64,000 nt of DNA, from positions 1-64,000 of the forward strand of contig CBDUXT010000015.1 of the NCBI GenBank assembly GCA_965371245.1, given 5' to 3'. A model generated the notes under the pieces. The model was given only the letters and a program-made list of their open reading frames with translations. It was not told where the DNA came from and searched no databases. How positions within the stretch are numbered: the stretch's first letter is position 1; each line of letters begins with the position of its first letter. Shown one piece after another: positions 17,757 through 25,263 of this stretch. The position numbers and the translations under genes were made by a program. This DNA comes from CBDUXT01 sp965371245. GTDB lineage: Bacteria; Planctomycetota; Phycisphaerae; UBA1845.

Positions 17757-18944
17757 ATGAAGTATGCGATCATCTTACCTGATGGAGCCGCCGACGAACC
17801 CGTCGCAAACCTCAACGGCCAAACCCCGCTCGAGGCGGCCGCGACGCCCAACCTCGACTGGATTGCGAAAAACGGCCGACAGGGCCTTGTCACCACCGTC
17901 CCGACCGGGTTTGCCCCCGGGAGCGATGTGGCCACCCTCTCGTTGCTGGGGTACGACCCGCGCATCGACTACCCCGGACGCGCCCCGCTGGAGGCGGTCG
18001 CCCGGGGCGTTACCGCGGGCGCGGACGAACTGATCTTCCGATGCAACTTCGTGACCATCACCGACGGGCGGATGGAAGACTTCACGGCCGGGCATCTCTC
18101 CCAGAGAGAGGCCGACGCCCTGATCGCCGATCTGAACCGGACGCTCGCCGACGAACACTGTCGGTTCCACGCCGGCGTCTCGTACCGCAATCTGATGGTG
18201 GCGCCGGATGTCGGCAAGCAGAAGCTCAAGACCAAGCCGCCGCATGACATCCCGGACCAACCGGTGGATGCGCATCGTCCGTCGGGTCGCGGGGCCGATC
18301 GGGTGCGGCGCGTCATGGAGCGAGCCCATGCGATGCTCGCCGAGCACGAGATCAACCTCGTGCGAAAGGATCTCGGCGAGAACCCGGCCACCGACATCTG
18401 GCTCTGGGGGCAGGGGCGGTCGGCGACACTCGAGTCCTTTGCCGCACGCTTCGGCGTGTCCGGGGTGATGATCGCGGCCGTGGATCTGATTCGCGGCATT
18501 GCCCGTGCGACCGGGATGGAACTCATCGACGTTCCGGGCGCGACGGGGTATCTCGACACCGACTACGCCGCCAAGGGACGTGCGGCCGCTGACGCCCTTG
18601 ATTCGTTCGACCTGGTGATCGTTCACATCGAGGCCCCGGACGAGGCCGGTCATCTCGGCGATGCGGCTGCCAAGGTCACCGCGATCGAGCGCGTGGATGA
18701 GTTCGTGGTGCGGCCTCTGCTGGAGAAGCTACGAACGTTCCCGCAGTGGCGGATTCTTGTCGCTCCGGATCACCCCACGCCGGTCGGCAGCCGCGTGCAT
18801 ACGAGCGTGCCGCCGCCGTTTTGCCTCGCGGGCAAGGCCACCCAGACCGTTCTCAACCGGCCCTTTTCCGAGGCTGCGGCCGCCACGGGTGATCTTCGCG
18901 TCGATCCCGGACATGAATTGATGGAGTATTTCCTCCGCGTGTAG
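17757..18944 (+). CDS. apgM: Cofactor-independent phosphoglycerate mutase, archaeal (ApgM) type
   Basis: This enzyme interconverts 3- and 2-phosphoglycerate in glycolysis without 2,3-bisphosphoglycerate, using two metal ions. It belongs to the alkaline phosphatase superfamily. The N-terminus 'MKYAIILPDGAADEP' holds the first metal-binding Asp. 'GFAPGSDVATLSLLGYDP' contains the serine-bearing phosphate-acceptor region. 'HIEAPDEAGHLGD' and 'APDHPTP' supply the remaining metal ligands. The product is 395 residues, normal for the ApgM branch. The frame is open upstream to 17319, but that part is translated repeat, so the ATG at 17757 is chosen. It is flanked by copies B and C of the 180-bp repeat, which could serve as homology for rearrangement of the gene. 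Family assignment is firm from the motifs. Confidence 0.9.
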   Translation: MKYAIILPDGAADEPVANLNGQTPLEAAATPNLDWIAKNGRQGLVTTVPTGFAPGSDVATLSLLGYDPRIDYPGRAPLEAVARGVTAGADELIFRCNFVTITDGRMEDFTAGHLSQREADALIADLNRTLADEHCRFHAGVSYRNLMVAPDVGKQKLKTKPPHDIPDQPVDAHRPSGRGADRVRRVMERAHAMLAEHEINLVRKDLGENPATDIWLWGQGRSATLESFAARFGVSGVMIAAVDLIRGIARATGMELIDVPGATGYLDTDYAAKGRAAADALDSFDLVIVHIEAPDEAGHLGDAAAKVTAIERVDEFVVRPLLEKLRTFPQWRILVAPDHPTPVGSRVHTSVPPPFCLAGKATQTVLNRPFSEAAAATGDLRVDPGHELMEYFLRV

Positions 18945-18995
18945 ATCGCGCCCCGTGCTGGGCGGGCAGCCGCGACCGTTCATGAACACGCCGCC

Positions 18996-19175
18996 GGGTG
19001 CATGACAGTCTTGGCGGGCCGTGCAAAGCCATCTTGACAGCGCCACGCCGCGTCAGAGCCGTGGGCGCAAGCCCACGGACACGATGCGAACAAGCATAGG
19101 GCTTCTACGATACCCGACCGGTCACAGGGCTCGCGCCCTGTGCTCTGAAGATTGCCCGCCGATTCGGTCATGCAC
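18996..19175 (+). repeat. Dispersed 180-bp repeat, copy C
   Basis: Same orientation as copy B and about 1.5 kb from it, so the two bracket the phosphoglycerate mutase gene as direct repeats. It differs from copy B at only a few positions. Confidence 0.85.
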
Positions 19176-19303
19176 CCCACGCCGCCATCCCCGCGGGTTT
19201 CGCTGGACGACCGGCTACGCTTGCGCATAATGCGCCGCTTCCTGTGGACCGATCGCAACGGATGATCGGCACTCGGCAACCCCGTACACGACGAGTCATC
19301 CTC

Positions 19304-19921
19304 ATGAGTGACGATCAGCGAATCGAACAGTTTCAAAAGATGGCCGAGTCCGACCCGCGGAATGAGCTGGGCCACTTCAGCCTGGGAAAGGCCTACATGG
19401 ACAACGGCCGCTTCGACGACGCGATCGGATCGCTCTCGCGCGCGGTCGAGCTGAACGACCGGATGTCGAAGGGATACCAGATTCTCGGCGACGCCTACAA
19501 CCGTTCCGGCCAGCGGGAACGCGCGGTGGAGACGTTGACACGCGGCGTCACCGTGGCCGACAAACAGGGCGACCGTATGCCCCGCGACGCGATGGCGGCG
19601 ATGCTCAAAGAGATGGGCGCCCCCGTGCCCGCGATGCAGGAATCATCGAAACCAACCGGCGGCGCGGACGAGGCACCGTCGCCGTCCAAGGGGTTTCAGT
19701 GCGCGCGATGTCGTCGTCCCACCGGGCAACTGGAGAAGGTGCCGTTCAAGGGGGCGATGGGTCTTACGATCATCGACAACGTCTGTTCGACCTGCTGGCA
19801 CGAATGGATCTCCATGGGTACCAAGGTCATCAACGAGCTGTCCCTCACGCTCAGTACCAAGGCGGGCCAGGAATCGTACGACCAGTACATGATCGAGTTT
19901 CTCCAACTGGAGGACCGATAA
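19304..19921 (+). CDS. TPR domain fused to a YggX-like iron-trafficking domain
   Basis: The 205-residue product joins two parts. Residues about 5-100 form TPR-type helical repeats ('ELGHFSLGKAYMDNGRFDDAIGSLSRAVE'). A linker rich in Pro, Ser and Gly follows. The C-terminal 75 residues resemble YggX (Fe(II)-trafficking/oxidative damage protection) in 'WISMGTKVINELSLTLSTKAGQESYDQYMIEFL'. Two CxxC pairs ('CARC', 'CSTC') precede that segment and could bind a metal. YggX protects iron-sulfur clusters; here the TPR half may dock it to a partner. The frame is open upstream to 19244, but the ATG at 19304 gives the natural TPR start. It is cytoplasmic. The fusion is clear in the reading frame; the role is inferred from the two families. 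Confidence 0.8.
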   Translation: MSDDQRIEQFQKMAESDPRNELGHFSLGKAYMDNGRFDDAIGSLSRAVELNDRMSKGYQILGDAYNRSGQRERAVETLTRGVTVADKQGDRMPRDAMAAMLKEMGAPVPAMQESSKPTGGADEAPSPSKGFQCARCRRPTGQLEKVPFKGAMGLTIIDNVCSTCWHEWISMGTKVINELSLTLSTKAGQESYDQYMIEFLQLEDR

Positions 19922-19924
19922 GAG

Positions 19925-19996
19925 CCCATCTCAAAACTGTGCGGCACCACCATCTTGCCGGTGCGGTTCACGGGCTGGAAGTCTGTGCCACGCTTG
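19925..19996 (+). repeat. Intergenic repeat with GCTGGAAG arm
   Basis: A degenerate member of the CAGCCCGTTGAAAA family begins just after the stop codon of the TPR-YggX gene. The rest of the gap to 20424 shows no gene; a TATACT near 20313 is the only promoter-like element. Confidence 0.55.
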
Positions 19997-20423
19997 TTGT
20001 TGGGATAGGCTCTAAGCGGATCACGCGCGTCTTGGTCACTTCCATACGAAGGCGCGTACGAGCGATCTGAAGATCGGTGGTACCGATGTATTACGTCCGA
20101 ACGGAGCCGGTCCAATTCCCACGCGCCGACCGGGCAGCCGATAAGAAGCGGCGTGCACGGCTCCCGCGGGTTGGCTTGCCGGTGATAAAATCGCCCTGGC
20201 GCGACCTTGAGCCCCGCCCCGGGCGTACCATCCGTTGGGCCGTAGCGGGCTTTTCGGAACGGTGTCCACGAGTTTTGTGCGCCCGATCTGGAAACATGGG
20301 CGGCCGGGCCCTATACTATCGGTATCGCGGGCTGCGACGACATTCGCGTTGCCGCCCACGATACAGGGTCCAGTAACGATCAACCTTTCTGCGTGTCGAA
20401 GTGACCGAAACGGAAAGACTTCC

Positions 20424-21269
20424 GTGAAAACGGACCAGGGACCATCGGAGGCCGTCCCGCTGGCGGCGGACGCCGCGCCGCGCGCGCAGCTCGTCGTACA
20501 GGGCGGAGGCGACGCGGGGAAGAGCATTCCCTGCCGACGGGTGGTAACGCTCGTGGGCTCGCGGGTGGGGTGCAAGCTTGTGCTCCGACACCCCCGGGTT
20601 GCGCCCGTCCATCTCGCCGTGGTGAATACCGGCACCAGTGTCATGGGTTTGGATCTCGTGACCAGGACCGGAACACTCCTCAACGGGTTGAAGATGGAGC
20701 ATGAATGTCTCACCCATGGCGACGCGCTGACCTTGCGCCCGTGGGAGTTCAAGGTCGATCTTCAAGAGCCCACCCACTCCGGCGACGCGGACATACACCC
20801 GTTCGACCTGGAGCCGACTCCGCGTGTCATCGCGCTGGAACACGAGGAAACCGGACGCGTCATGCAGCCCAACCGCGAGCTCTGTATCATCGGGCGGCGC
20901 AACGGTTGTGACATTGTGCTGAGTGACAAGCGCGTGTCCCGCGTTCATGCCTTGCTATTGAGTTATTTCGGGCGACCGGCCATTCTTGACCTCCTCACCC
21001 GGAATCGAACCTTGGTGAACGACCAGCCCGTTCACTTTCGCATGCTCGAAGATGGCGATGTTCTTGCGATCGGAGAATCGCGGTTCCGTGTCCGGCTCGT
21101 CGGCTCGCCCATGACCGATCGCGGGGTGAACAACGAAGACGCCGTGGAGACCACGCTGGCGTTGAATGCGGAGGAGCGCTCCGCCGACCTCATCGACATC
21201 CACGCGACCGAAGCAGCTCAACCCTGGCGAATCGCAGACAGTCTGGACAAACTCGCTCGCAAGGCCTAG
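20424..21269 (+). CDS. Double forkhead-associated (FHA) domain protein
   Basis: FHA domains bind phosphothreonine, so this protein is probably a reader for the Ser/Thr kinases that are common in this genome. From GTG at 20424, preceded by GGAAAG six bases upstream, it is 281 residues. The first FHA module (about 25-115) has a weaker core. The second (about 135-225) shows the full pattern 'CIIGRRNGCDIVLSDKRVSRVHALLL' and 'NRTLVNDQPV', with Gly-Arg, Ser-Arg-x-His and Asn residues where ligand binding is expected. A short acidic tail follows. No membrane segment is seen, so it is cytoplasmic. An ATG at 20235 would add 63 residues that look non-coding. No kinase gene is adjacent; the nearest is at 33.9 kb. 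Confidence 0.82.
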   Translation: MKTDQGPSEAVPLAADAAPRAQLVVQGGGDAGKSIPCRRVVTLVGSRVGCKLVLRHPRVAPVHLAVVNTGTSVMGLDLVTRTGTLLNGLKMEHECLTHGDALTLRPWEFKVDLQEPTHSGDADIHPFDLEPTPRVIALEHEETGRVMQPNRELCIIGRRNGCDIVLSDKRVSRVHALLLSYFGRPAILDLLTRNRTLVNDQPVHFRMLEDGDVLAIGESRFRVRLVGSPMTDRGVNNEDAVETTLALNAEERSADLIDIHATEAAQPWRIADSLDKLARKA

Positions 21270-21297
21270 GCAAGTTTTCGGAAAAGATTGTTTCGAA

Positions 21298-21368
21298 CCG
21301 AGCCGCGAGCGTAAGCGACCGGTTTTGTGCCGGAAAGTCAGCCCGCTTCTCTACGGTCGCGGCTCGGA
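21298..21368. repeat. Inverted pair of the CGGTCGCGGCTCGG element
   Basis: Two facing arms ending in CCGAGCCGCG and CGCGGCTCGG flank about 27 bases. The same element occurs at 57109-57189, 58688-58821, 60640-60667 and 63617-63644. This copy follows the FHA gene. Confidence 0.7.
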
Positions 21369-21433
21369 AAAAAGCCCGCTCAAACACGCTCTGCGTTCCT
21401 TCCGTTGCCGCATGCCATCCGAGCGGGTCGTCT

Positions 21434-21533
21434 AACAGCCGGTCGAAAAAGAATCTGCTTCTCGCGTGGCGCCGGCTTCCGGTCGGTGAAAACGCGGGCT
21501 GGAAGCTCGCGCCACACTTCCAACGGCCTGCTG
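21434..21533 (+). repeat. CAGCCSGTYGAAAA intergenic repeat
   Basis: Full-length member with a GGCGCCGGCTTCCGGTCGG arm and a complementary GGGCTGGAAGCTCGCGCC arm. It lies between the FHA and cytochrome c genes. Confidence 0.65.
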
Positions 21534-21750
21534 GTCGCCGGAAAGTGACCCTACAAACGCCGCCGACACATTCAGACATGTCGAGGCACCGGCATGCGAC
21601 CCGAAATGATTGCGATTCAGCGGAATTTTCGTAGCCTATGGGATGTTGTTCTTTCGAACCCGCCGCCTGGCTTGGTTCGAGGCGGGCGGGCCGAACGCAG
21701 GGGTCGTGCCGGAATCCGATGATCGCGGCTTTGAGTTGGAGATTGATTCG

Positions 21751-22716
21751 ATGCGAAGGTGTGCATCTCTTCTTGCGAGTGTCATCGTTCTCGCCATGTT
21801 CATGAGCAGTTCGATGCCGTCGCAAGCGCGGTCGGCCGGCGACGCCAGGCCGCGTTTCGTGGTCGAGCTGGCCGGCGATACCGAAAGCCCCGGCGGCTCG
21901 CTGACGCTCGACGTCACCTTCTACGGCACCCAGCCGACGGGAGGCAAGGCCGAGGAGGCGCTTCGCCACTGCCTGGAGGCGGCTAGAGTCATGCACGCCA
22001 ATAACGATATTGAAGCCAAGGCGTGGTTCCGCGCCTCCGTCGATGCATCCGATCGACAGGCCATCGCGCTGGGCGACGGCGCGGAAGCTCTTGTATACGT
22101 CGCCAAAGACAAGGCCGTCCGTAAGGGTGGTGCCGGCGACGCGGGATCAACCGGCACCGCCGATGACACCGCGAGTGTCTTGCAGGATTCAAGAGTAACC
22201 GATGCCTGTCAGAGCGTGCCCGAGGAGCAGTTGTCTCGTCTGGTCGGCGTGGGGATCGCACAACGCGGCAAGGAGCGCAAGATCATCCTCAAAGCCATGC
22301 GCAATTGGGGCAAGGCGAACGACATCGCGTCATCGCGACAACTGCGCGGGTGTATGTCGGCGATATCCAAGATGGTGGTCGCGCTAAAGAGCCCTGCCAC
22401 AACCATCTCCCCCGAGGATATGTCGGCCGCCATCGCGCGCGGCAAGGAGGTCTTCCTTGGAGACAGCCACTGCGTAAACTGCCACGGAGGCGGCGGTCGT
22501 GGCGGACGGTCCGGTCCCAACCTCAGCGACAGTAAATGGCTGCACTGTGACGGCAGTATCGACGGAATTCAAAAGATCATTCTGTCCGGCGTTCCACTCA
22601 ACAAGCTGAAGGACACGAGTCTGACATTCCCCATGCGCCCGGCCACCAACCTTGCGTCCGACGAGCAGGGGCTCGCCGACCTGGCCGCGTACGTCTTTAG
22701 CCTGAGTCATCCGTAG
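21751..22716 (+). CDS. Exported monohaem cytochrome c
   Basis: From the ATG at 21751 (GGAG 10 bases upstream) the protein is 321 residues and begins with a signal peptide ('LLASVIVLAMFMSSSMPSQA'). The N-terminal 220 residues are helical, carry no haem motif and have two cysteines in a possible structural pair; I do not recognise this part. The C-terminal domain is a class I cytochrome c. It has 'CVNCHG' at residues 241-246 for covalent haem attachment, a Gly-rich loop, and 'FPMRPATNL' supplying the probable axial Met. It should act as a periplasmic electron carrier. The partner is unknown because no oxidase gene is near. An earlier in-frame ATG at 21610 lacks a signal sequence and is less likely. 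Confidence 0.8.
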   Translation: MRRCASLLASVIVLAMFMSSSMPSQARSAGDARPRFVVELAGDTESPGGSLTLDVTFYGTQPTGGKAEEALRHCLEAARVMHANNDIEAKAWFRASVDASDRQAIALGDGAEALVYVAKDKAVRKGGAGDAGSTGTADDTASVLQDSRVTDACQSVPEEQLSRLVGVGIAQRGKERKIILKAMRNWGKANDIASSRQLRGCMSAISKMVVALKSPATTISPEDMSAAIARGKEVFLGDSHCVNCHGGGGRGGRSGPNLSDSKWLHCDGSIDGIQKIILSGVPLNKLKDTSLTFPMRPATNLASDEQGLADLAAYVFSLSHP

Positions 22717-22766
22717 CAGCCCGTTGAAAAGCGCCTGACCTCGGTGTGGCACCGGCTCTCAGCGGG
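22715..22766 (+). repeat. CAGCCCGTTGAAAA intergenic repeat
   Basis: It begins at the stop codon of the cytochrome gene, as the copy at 10473 does for the protease gene. Only the first half of the family consensus is kept. Confidence 0.6.
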
Positions 22767-22881
22767 GTACGTGTTTAGCATGCCGTGATTCGGGCAACTG
22801 TCCGGACGGAGCGGCAGATCAATAGCCCACGGCGCCGGCCGTGGAGATGAACCCATCGAAACCCACCCATCGCCCCATCCT

Positions 22882-23112
22882 TGGCACGTGTGCCACTGCT
22901 CTTGAGCAGTAACTGGATGGCCCACCCGCTTCAGCGGTGGGGGACGCGAATCCCCCTGAGTGTATGAGCACACGGTCGGTAGCGGGTGGGGACGGATCGC
23001 CCCGAATCCCAACACACTTTCCCGGTCCATTCCCACCCTTGCTTCGCAAGAACGGGGCGCCCGTCCAACTTGATGGCATGGAACCGTGGGGATCGACGGT
23101 CCCCGTGTCCGC
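22882..23112 (+). ncRNA. HEARO / omega-RNA-like structured RNA
   Basis: HEARO RNAs are the guide RNAs of IscB nucleases. The series of elements here matches what I recall of that family in order. It has a TGGCAC/GTGCCA hairpin, the ACTGCTC/GAGCAGT hairpin, then 'AACTGGATGGCCCACC', a CCCACCCGC-type hairpin, the GGGGGA-CGCGAA-TCCCCC hairpin and 'CTGAGTGTATGAGCACAC'. Next come a GGGG...CCCC hairpin with 'CCCAACACACTTTCCCGG', and finally 'CCAACTTGATGGCATGG' with a CCGTGGGG hairpin. An IscB gene would be expected just downstream on the same strand, but no frame there shows RuvC or HNH motifs. It is therefore an orphan RNA or the remnant of a decayed element. Boundaries are approximate. The identification rests on memory of the consensus, not on a covariance search. 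Confidence 0.6.
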
Positions 23113-24334
23113 GCGGGCTGAAGACCGCGGCTCCGGACGAAGAAACGGGGCGTGGTGCGTACGGCTCGTGCCAGGGAGATGGGACAGGCTCTACTACCGC
23201 GTCTCAAGAGCCTCCTTTTTGAGCCGCACCGGCGTGGCGAAGAGTGGAGCGGTCGCCCGAAGACCCAGGAAGCGGTCTTACATTCCCCGAGAAAACCGCT
23301 TCCGACGGGGGTCGAGGTTGTCAGCCGGAAGCGTCGGCCACGCGCACGGCTGAGAGACCGAAACCAGAGGTTGCGGACGGAACCGCTTACCAGGAACGGC
23401 AAGGGGATAAGAGCTCAGACTCGAACTTGGCGAGCGAAGCAGATCAACACCGAAGGCATCGAAATCTGTCGCACACTGAGACTCCCGAACGGGGAGGATG
23501 CGACTGACAAGTCCGTTGCACACGAGCTACTACGCGAGATTCTGCGGCGTGTCGAACGCGGGGCGGCGGGCCTGATTGCTCCGTTTGTCGAGGCCGTGTC
23601 CACGTCGATGTGAGTCGTACTTCGCCGCCATCTCCGGCAGGTCGGGCGCAGAGGATGTGGGTGTTCTCCTGTCGAGCAAGTTCGATCCTATCTCCAGTGG
23701 AGGATGGAACCCAATGACATTCACCGGCTTGCCGATTTCAACAAGGGTCGTTTTGATCGAGCACTCGGCACGGTCGCGGACAAGGGCTGATCGCGTCGCA
23801 TGGTCAATGTCTACCGACGATGTGCCCATTCGTCTGGTGAGTGGTGCGTCAAGGTTGCTCGCGTCCCGGACCGGAACCCAGTGGCTGCCATCGCTCTGCG
23901 GAACGAGGCCGCTGACAAGCGGAAGCTGCGACGAGCACTTGGCATCGACGGGGCACGAACATTGCTCGGCGTGCGTGGTTCACGCAGGCTGTTTTGGGCG
24001 AATCAACTTTGGACCGGACTTGGCGTGTCCGAGGTTCGGGCCTTTCAGGGATGTCATCCACACCTCAGAGGCGAGAGGGCGTGTGTCCGCCTGCGGGCCG
24101 AGATTCGGAAGCTTCCGGGCTTGAGGCACCCCGAGCGAGACACGGATGGGGCGACCGGAACAGACGATGCGGCCGCCTGCCGAGGGCTTGCATCCAGGCT
24201 CGCATCGACGCATGGCATTTCACGCCTTCGGGTGGCAAGAACGGGCACTCAGACGGAAACACTGTCGAAAGACCGAAGCGACGTAAGCGGAAGTGAGGAC
24301 AACGGGTTACAACAGTTTCCATCCGGTGGCAAAC
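23113..24334. other. Gene-poor accessory stretch
   Basis: About 1.2 kb without a supported gene. Several overlapping frames are open on both strands but none has a recognisable domain or a good ribosome-binding site. The most gene-like is 23530-23829 on the minus strand (99 residues, GC-biased third positions, no known motif). I see no IscB, TnpB or reverse transcriptase residues despite the RNA upstream. Confidence 0.5.
23530..23829 (-). CDS. Doubtful hypothetical protein
   Basis: A 99-residue frame with moderately biased codon use. The middle part ('TLVEIGKPVNVIGFHPPLE') reads like a folded beta-strand protein, and the C-terminus is basic. No family is recognised and no ribosome-binding site stands out. 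It may be a fragment of a degraded mobile-element gene. Confidence 0.25.
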   Translation of the reverse strand: MGTSSVDIDHATRSALVRDRAECSIKTTLVEIGKPVNVIGFHPPLEIGSNLLDRRTPTSSAPDLPEMAAKYDSHRRGHGLDKRSNQARRPAFDTPQNLA

Positions 24335-24380
24335 TCGGGGCGACTGGATTCGAACCAGCGACTTCCTGCTCCCAAAGCGG
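24335..24380 (-). tRNA. tRNA-Pro(TGG), 3' half only
   Basis: On the minus strand this reads from the anticodon loop to the discriminator base. It has a TTTGGGA loop (anticodon TGG), the GCAGG arm of the anticodon stem, the T-arm CTGG-TTCGAAT-CCAG, the acceptor strand CGCCCCG and a final A. The 5' half is absent: upstream there is no CGGGGCG strand, no D-arm, and the 5' anticodon stem no longer pairs fully. A 3' half of this kind is the classic att-site duplication left by tRNA-targeting integrases. If so, the element lies to the right of this point and the intact gene should be at its other end. No intact copy was found in the window. Confidence 0.75.
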
Positions 24381-24767
24381 CTCAAGACATCCGCCGAACG
24401 ACTCGAAAAACACTTGTTTTATAGAGTCTACACCACATTCGCATCTCTTGCAAGTCGTTGCAAAGAATAGCGGTTCTAAGCGTGGTATCGCGGTAGCCGG
24501 AGATGAAAAACGGTAATTACCGGATTGGTGACGGGGCGTGGCACAGCTAGCTCGGCCAAGACGTAGCGTTGGCGAAAACACGGCCCATGCAACAGGAACC
24601 AGCTAGGAGCAACCAAATTGGGTTAGGGCACATGCTTGTGCGGCGAAGAGCTGTCCAACGAGCTGTGCAACGTATCCCAACAGCAGCAACACGAAGCCAA
24701 TAGCGACTGCCATTCTGCTTCTCCTTGTGGGCTGACAGACTACACCGGGATTGCCCGTTTGTAGGTT
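24381..24767. other. Non-coding junction region
   Basis: It holds an AT-rich stretch (about 24410-24480), then the 37-bp direct repeat listed separately. No gene is supported. Confidence 0.5.
24571..24607 (+). repeat. 37-bp direct repeat, left copy
   Basis: It begins GGCGAAAACACGGCCC and ends AGCTAGG. It is identical except for one base to 42573-42609 in the same orientation, and the sequences outside the 37 bases do not match. The two copies bracket 18 kb of accessory genes, including an integrase gene. Confidence 0.8.
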
Positions 24768-25051
24768 TCAAGCCGCGATCGTGCGCAGACGAACCACTCG
24801 ATTCAAGCGCTGCCCGGTGATGCCTATCCGCACTTGACGCACAAGCCCTCTCGACGGCGGCGCCATCGCACCACCCGGCCTCGGACGAACACCAAAGCCG
24901 GGTACAGGCCGAAGAGCACCGCGAGCACCCACGCCGCAACGCCCAGGATCAGCGTGTCCTGTCCGCCCATGGCGTGGATGCGCCCGTACACAAAGCCGGG
25001 GAAGCCGCCGTCTTGCACACCGGTCCACGTTGCGGTGCTCCATCGTGGCAC
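24768..25051 (-). pseudogene. Frameshifted small membrane protein with zinc-ribbon end
   Basis: The first frame encodes a membrane helix and basic stretch ('WVLAVLFGLYPALVF', then RRRR) ending at 'GLCVKCG' followed by a stop codon. In another frame the sequence continues with 'GITGQ', which corresponds to 'YDLTGN' of the intact relative at 32335-32775. A small deletion at the zinc ribbon therefore appears to have broken the gene. The intact form would be an inner-membrane protein with a C-terminal CxxC...CxxC zinc ribbon facing the cytoplasm. It overlaps the hypothetical gene upstream, which also suggests decay in this stretch. Confidence 0.45.
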
Positions 25052-25263
25052 GCCTGCTCCCGTTGAACCCAGAATCTGCGTGCCAACTCCACGGCCATCT
25101 TGTACAGATCGTTGCCCCTTACAACGAACCGCTCGCCCGATCGTTCATCGACGGCTTCGATCAAGTGCCGGTCCTTGTCAGCCCCGAGCGTCCCTACAGT
25201 ACAACTCGTGGGAGGTGCGGGCTCATATGGATCAGAGTCTTGTAGCTTGATGTTCCAGCCCAC
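24949..25263 (-). CDS. Hypothetical small protein downstream of alr
   Basis: The first 65 residues look like a real small protein ('HLIEAVDERSGERFVVRGNDLYKMAVELARRFW'): a beta-rich part followed by an amphipathic helix. The last 40 residues overlap the zinc-ribbon frame and are probably out of the original frame. The start overlaps the end of the racemase gene by 70 bases, which is unusual, so the true start is uncertain. No function can be assigned. Confidence 0.35.
   Translation of the reverse strand: MGWNIKLQDSDPYEPAPPTSCTVGTLGADKDRHLIEAVDERSGERFVVRGNDLYKMAVELARRFWVQREQACHDGAPQRGPVCKTAASPALCTGASTPWADRTR

Noticed and set aside
23100..23260. Possible group II intron domain V (CGTACGGCTC)
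   Set aside because: The matching 5' arm (GAGCCG...) and the domain VI branch site are absent, and no reverse transcriptase frame is near.
23800..24516. 238-codon plus-strand frame containing 'ATGFEPATSCSQ'
   Set aside because: That peptide is the antisense translation of the tRNA 3' half, a well-known annotation artefact. The rest shows no domain.
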